Origin: JBNKZU01 sp050301795
Lineage (GTDB): Bacteria > Pseudomonadota > Gammaproteobacteria > Thiohalomonadales > Thiohalomonadaceae
Assembly (NCBI GenBank): GCA_050301795.1
Contig: JBNKZU010000003.1
Span: 1-64,000 of the forward strand
Direction of reading: 5' to 3'
Length of the DNA stretch: 64,000 nucleotides
Positions within the stretch are counted from its first letter, which is position 1, and each line of letters starts with the position of its first letter. A program made the translations under genes and the position numbers. Shown piece by piece: positions 32,626 to 41,766 of the stretch. The notes beneath the pieces are model-generated. The model did not search any database and was not told the DNA's origin. It saw only the letters and a list, made by a program, of their open reading frames with translations.

Positions 32626-33828
32626 ATGGCCTGGAATGAACCAGGCGGATCCGGCAATAAGGATCCGTGGAGCGGAAATAACAACAACGATCAGGGGCCT
32701 CCCGAGATCGATGAGGTTATCCAGAAACTACAAAAGAAGCTGAATGGGATTTTTGGCGGTGGTGGTAAAAGTGGTCAGGGCAACACCTCTGACGATGGTG
32801 GTGCAGGTATAGGTAAAGGCGGGTTTGGTGCGATTGTTGTCATCGCGTTGCTTGCTTGGGCTGCATCCGGTTTTTACATCGTTGATGAGGGTAATCGTGG
32901 CGTTGTTCTACAGTTTGGTGCGTATAGTACTACCACCGGTCCAGGACTCCATTGGTACCCGCGTTTCATTCAAACCGTTGAACAGGTTGATGTCAGTGGT
33001 GTGCGTAGTGCCAAGCTCGGTTATCAGAGCGATGAATCGCTGATGCTGACGCAGGACGAGAACATGATCGATATCAAGTTTGATGTTCAGTATCAGATTA
33101 AGACCGATCCAGAGGCTGCACGTGATTATCTGTTTAATGTCCGTGATCCTGATGAGACACTGCGACAGGCAACGGCCAGTGCAGTACGCGAGGTTATCGG
33201 TAAGAGCAAGATGGACTTTGTTATCACCGAAGGTCGTAGCATCGTTACCGTTGAGGCTCAGAATCTGTTACAGGAGATGCTTGACTCCTATCAGACCGGC
33301 TTGGTGGTTAAACAACTGACCATGCAGAATGCACAAGCACCTCTACAGGTTAAACAAGCCTTTGATGATGTCGTTAAAGCACGAGAGGATTCGGAGCGAT
33401 TCAAGAACGAGGCAGAAACCTATTCAAACGACATTCTGCCAAGAGCGCGCGGTCAGGCCGCACGTATCCTTGAAGAGGCAAATGCCTATAAAGAGCAGGT
33501 GATTGCTGAGGCCGATGGTCAAACCGCACGTTTTCTTAAGGTTTTAACTGAGTATGAGAAAGCTCCTGCGATTACGCGTAAGCGTCTCTATATCGATTCG
33601 ATGGAGTCTGTATTACAAAACAGCGGCAAGGTGATCATCGATACCAAGTCAGGTAACAATATGCTCTATCTTCCGCTTGATCGTATCCGTCAGGATACAA
33701 AAAGAACTCCGACTGAACTTCTCTCTGATAAATCAGGTAATTACACGACGTCGGGCGAGTTGACCAGTATTCGAAACAAGGCAGATAGTGTCATTCGTGA
33801 GAATCTACGTCGTAGGGAGGCACGCTAA
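32626..33828 (+). CDS. hflK: FtsH protease modulator HflK
   Basis: A 400-residue inner-membrane SPFH/band-7 protein that forms a large complex with HflC around FtsH and restrains its proteolysis. The N-terminal 60 residues are glycine- and asparagine-rich (NEPGGSGNKDPWSGNNNN), usual for HflK. The single membrane helix is at about residues 66-84. The SPFH domain begins VDEGNRGVVLQFGAY. A coiled region follows (RFKNEAETYSNDILPRARGQ). Its TAA overlaps the hflC ATG by one base. Confidence 0.95.
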   Translation: MAWNEPGGSGNKDPWSGNNNNDQGPPEIDEVIQKLQKKLNGIFGGGGKSGQGNTSDDGGAGIGKGGFGAIVVIALLAWAASGFYIVDEGNRGVVLQFGAYSTTTGPGLHWYPRFIQTVEQVDVSGVRSAKLGYQSDESLMLTQDENMIDIKFDVQYQIKTDPEAARDYLFNVRDPDETLRQATASAVREVIGKSKMDFVITEGRSIVTVEAQNLLQEMLDSYQTGLVVKQLTMQNAQAPLQVKQAFDDVVKAREDSERFKNEAETYSNDILPRARGQAARILEEANAYKEQVIAEADGQTARFLKVLTEYEKAPAITRKRLYIDSMESVLQNSGKVIIDTKSGNNMLYLPLDRIRQDTKRTPTELLSDKSGNYTTSGELTSIRNKADSVIRENLRRREAR

Positions 33829-34700
33829 TGAGTCCTGCAAAAATGTTTAGTCTTTTCGCTGCACTTTTTCTACTCTGGCTTGGTAGCATGTCGGTGTTTG
33901 TGGTCAACGAAAGAGAGTTGGCAATTAAATTCAGACTGGGTGAGTTTGTTCGAGCTGACTATAAACCGGGACTCTATTTTAAAGTGCCGTTTATTAACAA
34001 TGTTCGCAAGTTCGACAGTCGTATTTTGACACTTGATGCACCACCGGTGCCGTTTCTGACCTTTGAGAAGAAGAATCTGATTGTTGATTCATTCATCAAA
34101 TGGCGAATCGATGATGTCGGTACATACTATCGCACGATGCGTGGGCAAGAATCCCGTGCCAGTGAGCGCCTGAGCAAGGTTGTTCAGGAGGGTCTGCGTA
34201 ATGAGTTTGCCAAGCGTACAATTCAGGAGGCAATCTCAGGTGAACGATCCGAGATTATGGATGTGATGACCTCCAAGATCACCGAACAGGCGAAACAGTT
34301 CGGGATTAAGGTGGTTGACGTGCGGATAAAGCGCATTGAGTTACCTGCCGAGGTTTCAGAGTCGGTATTCCAGCGTATGCGTGCTGAGCGTCATCGTGTG
34401 GCAACAGACTTACGTTCGCGTGGATCTGAGACAGCGGAGCGTATTCGTGCTGATGCCGATCGCCAGCAAACGGTACTCATCGCCGAAGCCACTCGTGATG
34501 CAGAACGTATCCGTGGTGAAGGTGATGGTAAAGCAGCCGACATCTTTGCTAAAGCGTTTGGTAAGAATCAGGATTTCTACCAGCTCTACAGAAGTCTTGA
34601 TTCATACAAGAAGGTCTTCACCGAGAAGGATGATCTACTCGTCCTTGATGCGGATGCAGACTTCTTCAAGTTCTTTAAGGACGCTTCTGGTAAAAGATAG
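33828..34700 (+). CDS. hflC: FtsH protease modulator HflC
   Basis: A 290-residue partner of HflK. An N-terminal membrane helix (FSLFAALFLLWLGSMSVFVV) is followed by the SPFH domain starting NERELAIKFRLGEFVRADY. The helical region reads RMRAERHRVATDLRSRGSE with the GEGDGKAADIFAKAFG segment typical of HflC. It is translationally coupled to hflK. A hairpin 25 bp after the stop separates it from the next genes. Confidence 0.95.
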   Translation: MSPAKMFSLFAALFLLWLGSMSVFVVNERELAIKFRLGEFVRADYKPGLYFKVPFINNVRKFDSRILTLDAPPVPFLTFEKKNLIVDSFIKWRIDDVGTYYRTMRGQESRASERLSKVVQEGLRNEFAKRTIQEAISGERSEIMDVMTSKITEQAKQFGIKVVDVRIKRIELPAEVSESVFQRMRAERHRVATDLRSRGSETAERIRADADRQQTVLIAEATRDAERIRGEGDGKAADIFAKAFGKNQDFYQLYRSLDSYKKVFTEKDDLLVLDADADFFKFFKDASGKR

Positions 34701-34725
34701 TAAATTACAACTAGATCTATAATGG

Positions 34726-34752
34726 ATAAGGGGTGACAATGTCGCCCCTTAT
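34726..34752. terminator. hairpin after hflC, no T-run
   Basis: ATAAGGGG (34726-34733) pairs with CCCCTTAT (34745-34752), and inner GAC/GTC extends the stem. No T-tract follows, so termination may be partial or the hairpin may protect the hflKC mRNA end. Confidence 0.5.
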
Positions 34753-34826
34753 GCAGGTCTGGTCGAGTGAAAAAGTGAATGATCACAACGATTGAACCTG
34801 TTTAAATTTGGTATTGGGGATAGAGC

Positions 34827-35015
34827 ATGTGGGATGATCTTGGCGTGGCATTAGCGCTTGTATTGGTTATTGAAGGACTACTTCCTGCTGTCGCACCACA
34901 ACTCTATCAACGTGCAGTTGGAGCAATGTGCCGGCTTTCACCACATTCGGTCAGACAGACTGGCGTGATTACAATGGTGTTGGGTGCGGTCTTGCTTTAC
35001 TTCATCAAAAACTAG
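34827..35015 (+). CDS. DUF2065 (YjeT-like) small membrane protein
   Basis: A 62-residue protein with two helices: about 5-25 (LGVALALVLVIEGLLPAVAP) and 44-60. This is the DUF2065 pattern, found next to hflC and purA in gammaproteobacteria. Function unknown. GGGGATAG precedes the ATG. hisZ begins 14 bases after its stop, so they are likely co-transcribed. Confidence 0.85.
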   Translation: MWDDLGVALALVLVIEGLLPAVAPQLYQRAVGAMCRLSPHSVRQTGVITMVLGAVLLYFIKN

Positions 35016-35029
35016 AAAAAATATTTAAC

Positions 35030-36211
35030 ATGGATCAAAAAGATCACTGGTTATTGCCAGAAGGTATTGATGAGCTTCTCCCGCGTGAGGCTGAGCGTCT
35101 TGAGGTAACTCGAAGAGAGTTGCTCGATCTCTATAGCAGTTGGGGATATGAACTAGTCGTTCCTCCATTTGTTGAGTTTGTCGATTCACTGTTAATCGGA
35201 ACAGGTAGCGATCTCAAGCTGCGTACCTTTAAGCTTAATGATCAGATCAGCGGTCGTACTATGGGTGTGCGTGCTGATATGACACCTCAGGTAGCAAGGA
35301 TTGATGCCCATTGCCTCAATCGCAATGCACCGACCCGCTTATGCTATCTCGGCACAATTCTTCAAACCCTTCCCGATTGTCACGGTGGAACCCGATCGCC
35401 ACTTCAGCTTGGTGCTGAGTTATATGGACACCAAGGCATTGAGAGCGACAGGGAGGTTTTGACACTGATGATCGAGACCCTCAAACGTATCGGATTTCAA
35501 ACCATCTATCTCGATTTGGGTCATGTTGCAGTTTTTCGCTCATTAGCAAAAAAATCTGGTCTTAATAAGGAGCAGGAGAAGACTCTCTTCGACGCTCTGC
35601 AACGTAAATCTGTACCGGATATTGAAGTCTTGCTGGGAGAATGGGGACTAAGCGCAGAGAACAACGAACTGCTGAGTGCGCTTGTCGATCTTAACGGCGA
35701 TGTTTCTGTTCTGGATAGCGCAACCACCCTTTTTAAAGAGTCTGGATCAGAAGTAAATGATGCGCTTGATCAGCTTAAAACTCTCGCAAGTGATATAGCT
35801 GAAATTGATGGGGTTAATATTCATATCGATTTGGCAGAGCTACGTGGTTACCACTACCATACAGGGCTGGTATTTGCCGCCTATGTTCCAGGGCTGTCTA
35901 CCGCGATGGCCATTGGTGGTCGTTACGACAGCATTGGTAAGGTTTTTGGTCGTGCACGTCCGGCAACCGGGTTTAGCCTTGATCTAAAAACCGTATTAGC
36001 ACAGGTTCCGATGCAAAAGGCTGGGCAAACCACGTGCATCTTTGCGCCTGATGGCAAAAGCAGCTCGCTAAAAGCGGAGATTGCCGCACTGCGCCAACAG
36101 GGTATACGGGTTATTCAGTCACTTCCGGGTCAGCAGGCAACGGCTCAGGAGATGGGATGTAACCAGCAACTTGTTGATGAAGATGGCAAGTGGGTTATTA
36201 AAGATTTGTAG
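35030..36211 (+). CDS. hisZ: ATP phosphoribosyltransferase regulatory subunit HisZ
   Basis: A 393-residue paralogue of histidyl-tRNA synthetase that lacks its tRNA role. It activates the short-form HisG, the first enzyme of histidine synthesis. It starts MDQKDHWLLPEGIDELLP. The class II motif 2 region reads GVRADMTPQVARIDAHCL, and YHTGLVFAAYVPG and GGRYDSIGKVFG follow. The C-terminal tRNA-anticodon-binding domain is missing, as expected for HisZ. I chose ATG 35030 because the family starts there; the frame is open further upstream. No hisG lies in the window. Confidence 0.93.
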   Translation: MDQKDHWLLPEGIDELLPREAERLEVTRRELLDLYSSWGYELVVPPFVEFVDSLLIGTGSDLKLRTFKLNDQISGRTMGVRADMTPQVARIDAHCLNRNAPTRLCYLGTILQTLPDCHGGTRSPLQLGAELYGHQGIESDREVLTLMIETLKRIGFQTIYLDLGHVAVFRSLAKKSGLNKEQEKTLFDALQRKSVPDIEVLLGEWGLSAENNELLSALVDLNGDVSVLDSATTLFKESGSEVNDALDQLKTLASDIAEIDGVNIHIDLAELRGYHYHTGLVFAAYVPGLSTAMAIGGRYDSIGKVFGRARPATGFSLDLKTVLAQVPMQKAGQTTCIFAPDGKSSSLKAEIAALRQQGIRVIQSLPGQQATAQEMGCNQQLVDEDGKWVIKDL

Positions 36212-36260
36212 TTTTTGTTTTCAATTTCACATGTTGTGAATCCTATTTGAGAGTATAGAG

Positions 36261-37571
36261 ATGGGGAAAAATGTAGTCGTTATCGGTACCCAGTGGGGCG
36301 ACGAAGGTAAGGGTAAGGTTGTCGATCTGCTAACTGAACAAGCCGATGCGGTTGTTCGTTTTCAGGGTGGACATAATGCCGGCCATACACTGGTAATTGA
36401 TGGTAAGAAGACCGTACTTCACCTGATCCCTTCGGGTATTTTGCGTGACGGCGTACAGTGCATGATTGGTAATGGTGTAGTGTTATCACCAGAAGCGTTG
36501 CTTGTTGAGCTGGATATGCTTAGTGAGAGTGGTATTGATGCCGCTAGCCGTATGACCATTAGCGAAGCGTGTACACTCATTCTTCCTTATCACATTGCAT
36601 TGGATCAGGCGCGCGAGATCAAGCGTGGTAAAAAAGCGATTGGTACAACGGGTCGTGGTATTGGTCCTGCTTATGAAGACAAGATCTCACGTCGTGGACT
36701 GAAGGTTGGCGATATGATGGATGAGGCTCGTTTTGCAGCTCGTCTTGAAGAGGTGCTGGAGTATCACAACTTTGCGCTTGAGCACTATTTTAAATGCGAC
36801 ACTGTTGATTATCAGAAGACCCTTGATGAGGGCTTGATGCATGCCGAACGTATGCGTCCGATGGTGGGGGATGTTACCGGTATCCTTCACAAGATGCGTA
36901 AAGAGGGCAAGAACATTATGTTTGAAGGCGCTCAAGGTACGCTGCTTGATATCGATCATGGAACCTATCCTTATGTGACTTCGTCTAATCCTACGGCTGG
37001 TGGCGCTGCTACTGGAACGGGTGTTGGTCCGCGTGATCTCGATTATATTCTCGGCATCACCAAGGCATATACCACCCGTGTTGGTGCTGGTCCTTTCCCG
37101 ACCGAGCTTTATGATGGTGAAGGATTAACCGATGAGATTGGCCACCACATGGCAAAAGAGGGACACGAATTTGGCTCGACCACAGGGCGTGCCCGTCGCT
37201 GCGGTTGGTTAGATGCCATTTCACTACGTCGTTCAGTAGAGTTAAACAGCCTTTCGGGGATCTGCCTTACCAAGCTTGATGTTCTGGATGGGCTTGAGAA
37301 GCTTAGAATCGCAACAGGTTATAGAGCCAACGGCAAAGATCTGGATGTTCCACCGATTGGAGCGGATGCCTACGAGCAGTGTGAACCACAATATATTGAG
37401 GTTCCCGGATGGAGTGGCACAACTGTCGGGTGTCGCACCTATGATGATCTGCCAGATAATGCGAAGGCCTATATTAAAAAGATTGAAGAGGTTGTCGGAG
37501 TTCCAGTAGATATCATCTCAACAGGGCCGGATCGTGATGATACGATTGTTCTTCTCAATCCGTATCATTAA
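36261..37571 (+). CDS. purA: adenylosuccinate synthetase
   Basis: A 436-residue enzyme joining IMP and aspartate with GTP, the first committed step to AMP. It begins with the catalytic loop GTQWGDEGKGKVVDLL, followed by GGHNAGHT, GTTGRGIGPAYEDK and the aspartate-binding STTGRARRCGWLD. It follows hisZ by 49 bp, an order common in gammaproteobacteria. A strong terminator at 37613-37641 ends the long mutL-to-purA run. Confidence 0.97.
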   Translation: MGKNVVVIGTQWGDEGKGKVVDLLTEQADAVVRFQGGHNAGHTLVIDGKKTVLHLIPSGILRDGVQCMIGNGVVLSPEALLVELDMLSESGIDAASRMTISEACTLILPYHIALDQAREIKRGKKAIGTTGRGIGPAYEDKISRRGLKVGDMMDEARFAARLEEVLEYHNFALEHYFKCDTVDYQKTLDEGLMHAERMRPMVGDVTGILHKMRKEGKNIMFEGAQGTLLDIDHGTYPYVTSSNPTAGGAATGTGVGPRDLDYILGITKAYTTRVGAGPFPTELYDGEGLTDEIGHHMAKEGHEFGSTTGRARRCGWLDAISLRRSVELNSLSGICLTKLDVLDGLEKLRIATGYRANGKDLDVPPIGADAYEQCEPQYIEVPGWSGTTVGCRTYDDLPDNAKAYIKKIEEVVGVPVDIISTGPDRDDTIVLLNPYH

Positions 37572-37612
37572 TACATCCCTGTTCATCAACTGATGAGACA
37601 GTAATAATAGAG

Positions 37613-37641
37613 GGGTCAACCGTGGTTGACCCTTTTTTTTT
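37613..37641 (+). terminator. rho-independent terminator of purA
   Basis: GGGTCAAC (37613-37620) pairs with GTTGACCC (37625-37632) around CGTG, followed by nine T residues. Confidence 0.95.
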
Positions 37642-37722
37642 GTGAATAGTGATTCGTCAGGAGGATAGCCATTCGCCTCCAACGGATGCTGAAGAATGTA
37701 ATCGACAAAATGAGATCATAAA

Positions 37723-39228
37723 GTGCCTTTAAACAGAGAACAGCCTGAAACAATCATTCCCAAAGGCGATTGGGATTACGACGTCGCGGTGATAGGCGCT
37801 GGGCCTGGTGGTGAGGATTGTGCACGGGACTTGGCAGGGTACGGGCTAAAGGTGGCCTTAATTAATGATTCACCCCTTCCAGGTGGTGAATGCCTGTGGC
37901 GTGGCTGTATTCCATCAAAGATCTGGCGTGCTGCTGCAGATCGTATTCGTGATCGAGCGCATGATGCTGAGCTAGGTGTAAATGGAACCACAGGTTCTTC
38001 GCTTGATTGGTCAATACTGGACAGTCGGCGACGAGCGATCCTTGAAGAGCGTGGGCAAATGGCACTGAATGCCGATAAAGGCATGAAAATCGATTTCATA
38101 CACGGTTTTGCATCGTATATTGATGATCACACCCTGAATATTGACAAGCGTGGTAATAGTGAAGATCCCTACAGCCGTGCGGTTCAGGATGGTGAAGCGT
38201 CGTCATCTCAAATCAGTTTTGGTGCCTCAGTTATTGCCACAGGTGCACCACCGTTTATTCCTTCGATAGATGGCATCGCAGATGCGATAGCCAGCGGCAG
38301 AGTCCTTACCTCAGATACTATTTGGAACCTAAGCGCCAAACCAGAGCGACTTGGCATTATAGGTGGTGGCGCAATCGGTATGGAGATGGCGCAGATCTTC
38401 CAAGACTTTGGTAGCGAAGTTGTATTGCTAGAAGGCAATACTCAAATCCTTGCTGAGGTTGAGGCCGAAGTCGCGCGAAATGTAACCAAGGTTTTGAATG
38501 ATGATCCAAACCTGACGATCCATACCTCAGTGAAGGTGAAAGCCATTGCTAATGATTCGAGCGGTGTCACCATACACTGGAGTGATCCTAGTGAAGAACC
38601 TCATCACTACACGTGTGATTACCTCTTAATGGCGACGGGTAAACGTCCTAAGCTTGATGGCTTAAACCTGGATAAAGCGGGTATTGAGATTGAAGGGAAG
38701 GTGATAAAAGTGGACGATCAGTGCCAAACATCGGTTGCACATATCTACGCCGTTGGCGATGTGGTTGGCGGATTAATGTTGGCACATACCGCAGCGCAGC
38801 AGGGTCGGGTAGCCGCTGCAAGTATTCTCGGTCACAATAATCGCTACCAGCAACATAAAGATAGTGGTGTTATCTTTACGAGGCCACAGGCCGGGTTTGT
38901 TGGTCTCTCCATGGCGCAGGCCAAGGAGCAGGGGATTAATGCTGCGGAGGTTAAGGTGCCATTGAAGGTGGACGCCAAAGCGATGATTACTGGTGAAACA
39001 GAGGGTGTGATCAAGATAGTTGCAGATAAACAGAGTCATAAAATTATCGGCGTTCATCTTCTTGCAGATCATGTGGATACCCTCATTGGTGAAGCGGTGA
39101 TGATGGTGAACAGCGAATTAACGCTTGAGCAGGTTGCTGATGCCATTCATCCTCATCCCACACAAACAGAGATCTTCGGTGATTTAGCGCGACGCCTATT
39201 ATCAAGATTACGTCGTAGCCGGAAGTAA
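37723..39228 (+). CDS. class I flavin disulfide oxidoreductase, dihydrolipoyl dehydrogenase-like
   Basis: A 501-residue FAD/NAD enzyme. The FAD fold GAGPGGEDCARDLA lies near residues 25-38. The redox disulfide is C-L-W-R-G-C in GGECLWRGCIPSK; lipoamide dehydrogenases usually have CLNVGC. The NAD fold is GGGAIGMEMAQIFQDFG, the second FAD site is IYAVGDVVGG, and the C-terminal base lies in HPHPTQTE. It starts with GTG and no strong ribosome site is seen. No 2-oxoacid dehydrogenase genes are adjacent, so its partner is unknown; a lipoamide-, glutathione- or mercury-reductase-like role is possible. Confidence 0.85.
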   Translation: MPLNREQPETIIPKGDWDYDVAVIGAGPGGEDCARDLAGYGLKVALINDSPLPGGECLWRGCIPSKIWRAAADRIRDRAHDAELGVNGTTGSSLDWSILDSRRRAILEERGQMALNADKGMKIDFIHGFASYIDDHTLNIDKRGNSEDPYSRAVQDGEASSSQISFGASVIATGAPPFIPSIDGIADAIASGRVLTSDTIWNLSAKPERLGIIGGGAIGMEMAQIFQDFGSEVVLLEGNTQILAEVEAEVARNVTKVLNDDPNLTIHTSVKVKAIANDSSGVTIHWSDPSEEPHHYTCDYLLMATGKRPKLDGLNLDKAGIEIEGKVIKVDDQCQTSVAHIYAVGDVVGGLMLAHTAAQQGRVAAASILGHNNRYQQHKDSGVIFTRPQAGFVGLSMAQAKEQGINAAEVKVPLKVDAKAMITGETEGVIKIVADKQSHKIIGVHLLADHVDTLIGEAVMMVNSELTLEQVADAIHPHPTQTEIFGDLARRLLSRLRRSRK

Positions 39229-39238
39229 AGGGCTGCGG

Positions 39239-40297
39239 TTATCGGATAGGTGGTTCTTCACGGCTGGACTGGTTTATATCACTCTCGTGTGGTGATAGCT
39301 CATTCTGAAAGATTTCGACATTACCCGCGACTTCATTAATATCTTCAAACCTCGCAATATGAAATAGTGCTTCGCCTTCATACACCAGTGGAATCTCGGT
39401 ACAGCCAATAATGATTCCAGAGACAGATGCAATTACCTCAACCTCCTCAGAGTCATTCGGGTCATTGATCAGGCCAAGAACATCACCTCGTTTAACTCGA
39501 CAACCGTTGGAAGTAATCTTTCTCAGAAGCCCACTCTCCGGTGCTCTAATCCATGTGCTGGAACGCGCAATAAACGGCTCATAGGAGGCGTGTTTTTTAC
39601 TTCGTGATGGCGGCAGCATTCCCAATTCCCGCATAACCTGGATGATACCCTTAACCCCCGCCCGGATTGACAGTTCGTTATATCTTAAGGCCTCTCCAGC
39701 CTCGTAAAGCAGCATCGGAATGCCGTTGGTCGATGCGGCTTCACGTAACGAGCCATCCCTTAAATTGGAATTGATTAATACTGGAACTCCAAACGAATGA
39801 GCCAGATGTGCTGTTTCAGGATCATCAAGATTGGCGCGGATCTGAGGTAGATTGTTACGATGGATCGCCCCGGTATGGAGGTCGATGCCATGAGTACAGT
39901 TATCAACAATCTCAGACATAAAAAGATGAGCAAGTCTCGCCGCCATCGAACCTTTTGCCGATCCTGGAAAAGAGCGATTGAGATCACGACGATCGGGTAA
40001 GTATCGGGTTTGATGGATAAGGCCATAAACATTCACAATCGGAACCGCGATAAGTGTACCGCGTAGGCGTTTAAGTGCAGGGTGTTTGAGTATTCGTCGA
40101 ATAATCTCAATGCCGTTGATCTCATCGCCATGAATTGCCGCATTAACGAACAGACGTGCGCCCTCTTTTTTACCGCGAATGACATGCACCGGCATATTAA
40201 GGGTTGAGTTTACATAAAGGAGAGGTAGTGCCAGTTCGATGATCTGGTTGCTTCCTGGTTTGATGGTCTCACCACCGATAATCAACTCATGAGGCAC
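39239..40297 (-). CDS. succinylglutamate desuccinylase/aspartoacylase family hydrolase
   Basis: A 352-residue zinc-dependent deacylase. The metal site is seen in NAAIHGDEINGIEIIRR (H and E ligands) and GIDLHTGAIHRNNLPQIR, with the arginine pair in PDRRDLNRSFPG. A C-terminal beta-barrel-like domain follows (VKRGDVLGLINDPNDSEEVE). It is the last gene of a three-gene unit with a RimK-type ligase and an aspartic-type protease. Such proteins are often seen with RimK homologues and probably act on an N-acyl or glutamyl product made by the ligase; this is an inference. Confidence 0.85.
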   Translation of the reverse strand: MPHELIIGGETIKPGSNQIIELALPLLYVNSTLNMPVHVIRGKKEGARLFVNAAIHGDEINGIEIIRRILKHPALKRLRGTLIAVPIVNVYGLIHQTRYLPDRRDLNRSFPGSAKGSMAARLAHLFMSEIVDNCTHGIDLHTGAIHRNNLPQIRANLDDPETAHLAHSFGVPVLINSNLRDGSLREAASTNGIPMLLYEAGEALRYNELSIRAGVKGIIQVMRELGMLPPSRSKKHASYEPFIARSSTWIRAPESGLLRKITSNGCRVKRGDVLGLINDPNDSEEVEVIASVSGIIIGCTEIPLVYEGEALFHIARFEDINEVAGNVEIFQNELSPHESDINQSSREEPPIR

Positions 40298-40300
40298 GAA

Positions 40301-41221
40301 CTATCCTCTACCACGTGTTTTTGATCGTGAAGCTCGATTTTGAACTGCGGACACTCGTTTTTCGAGGTGTTGAATAATAGTGACGGCGACATCTTTTTTG
40401 CTGGCACTTTCAATACCTTCAAGCCCCGGTGATGAGTTGACCTCCATCACTACAGGTCCATGATTAGAACGTAGAATATCAACACCACAAACCTCCAGCC
40501 CCATGATCCTGGCAGCACGTACAGCGGTTGAACGCTCTTCAGGCGTTAAACGAACCAGTGTCGCACTGCCGCCGCGATGAAGATTAGAGCGGAATTCACC
40601 CTCAGGACCTTGGCGCTTCATCGCTGCCACAACCCGATCGCCTACGACAAAACAGCGAATATCTGAACCACCAGCCTCTTTAATGAACTCTTGCACCATA
40701 ATATTGGCTTTTAATCCCATAAACGCCTGAACAACACTTTCAGCTGCTTTATTCGTTTCGGCAAGAACAACCCCGATGCCCTGGGTTCCTTCAAGCAACT
40801 TAATCACTAGCGGTGCCCCTCCAACTTCGCGGAGCAGATCCTGAATATCGTCAGGATTATGGGCAAAACCGGTCACCGGCATACCAATTCCTTTACGAGC
40901 AAGTAACTGAGCAGAGCGCAGTTTGTCACGTGAGCGGGTAACCGCAACCGACTCATTTAATGGAAAGACATTCATCATCTCAAACTGTCGTAAAACCGCG
41001 GTGCCATAAAAGGTGACCGATGCGCCGATTCGAGGGATCACTGCATCAAAATTTTCGAGGATCTCCCCTCGATAATGGATGCTTGGTTTGAGTGAGGTGA
41101 TATTCATATAGCAACGCAATACATCGATCACCCTCACAGAATGACCACGAGATTCAGCCGCCTCGACCAGGCGACGAGTGGAATAGAGCTTTTTATTTCG
41201 AGATAGAATCGCGATTTTCAT
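40301..41221 (-). CDS. rimK: RimK-type ATP-grasp glutamate ligase
   Basis: A 306-residue ATP-grasp enzyme. It starts MKIAILSRNKKLYSTRRLVE, with ATP-site segments PLVIKLLEGTQGIGVVLAE and VQEFIKEAGGSDIRCFVVGD, and the metal-binding VVMEVNSSPGLEGIE. E. coli RimK adds glutamates to ribosomal protein S6 and also makes free polyglutamate. It is coupled to the upstream protease gene by an ATGA overlap at 41218-41221, and 3 bp separate it from the deacylase gene. The three likely form one modification/turnover unit. Confidence 0.92.
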   Translation of the reverse strand: MKIAILSRNKKLYSTRRLVEAAESRGHSVRVIDVLRCYMNITSLKPSIHYRGEILENFDAVIPRIGASVTFYGTAVLRQFEMMNVFPLNESVAVTRSRDKLRSAQLLARKGIGMPVTGFAHNPDDIQDLLREVGGAPLVIKLLEGTQGIGVVLAETNKAAESVVQAFMGLKANIMVQEFIKEAGGSDIRCFVVGDRVVAAMKRQGPEGEFRSNLHRGGSATLVRLTPEERSTAVRAARIMGLEVCGVDILRSNHGPVVMEVNSSPGLEGIESASKKDVAVTIIQHLEKRVSAVQNRASRSKTRGRG

Positions 41222-41706
41222 AATGAGGATCCTGATAATTCGATCTGAGTTTCCTTGATTATCGGCGCATGTTTACCCTGAAGGTAGGACGCTGCGGGAT
41301 CAACAATAAACCGTTGGTTCATCGCGGTACGTCCGAGCAACATCCGGAAATTCATGCTGTCACGATCTGTTAATGTCATCTCGGCAGACCATTGTTGCTG
41401 CCCTAACACGAATATCGTTTCAATAACATATCGCTCTTCCCTGTGACCGCCTGAGTCGGAGACAAGACGCCGATCCTTCAGTGGAGCTTCACATTCAATT
41501 GTGACATCAATATTGTCCTGCTCAGGATGAACACCAAATCTTACCCATGTTTGACCATCTTTCTCAAAAGGCTCAATAAAATAGGCGTGTAGAGCAGAAG
41601 TGCGAGCACCCGTATCGACCTTTGCCTTGATCGCTGGGATATTAAGTTCAGGGAGACTCAGCCATTCGCGCCAGCCAAGTACGTTACGAGATGATTGAGT
41701 ATTCAT
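41218..41706 (-). CDS. RimB-like retropepsin-fold protease (ATP-dependent zinc protease family)
   Basis: A 162-residue protein with a retropepsin-like core: IPAIKAKVDTGARTSALHAY carries the D-T-G-A catalytic motif, and GRTAMNQRFIVDPA lies further on. The family is annotated as putative ATP-dependent zinc protease; in pseudomonads RimB removes glutamates added by RimK. Being the first gene in front of rimK with an ATGA overlap supports that role here. Confidence 0.85.
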   Translation of the reverse strand: MNTQSSRNVLGWREWLSLPELNIPAIKAKVDTGARTSALHAYFIEPFEKDGQTWVRFGVHPEQDNIDVTIECEAPLKDRRLVSDSGGHREERYVIETIFVLGQQQWSAEMTLTDRDSMNFRMLLGRTAMNQRFIVDPAASYLQGKHAPIIKETQIELSGSSL

Positions 41707-41766
41707 AATGGAGACATTGTATAGGATATTTTTGCAATGTGGATAGTTTAACGACTGTGTTCATAA

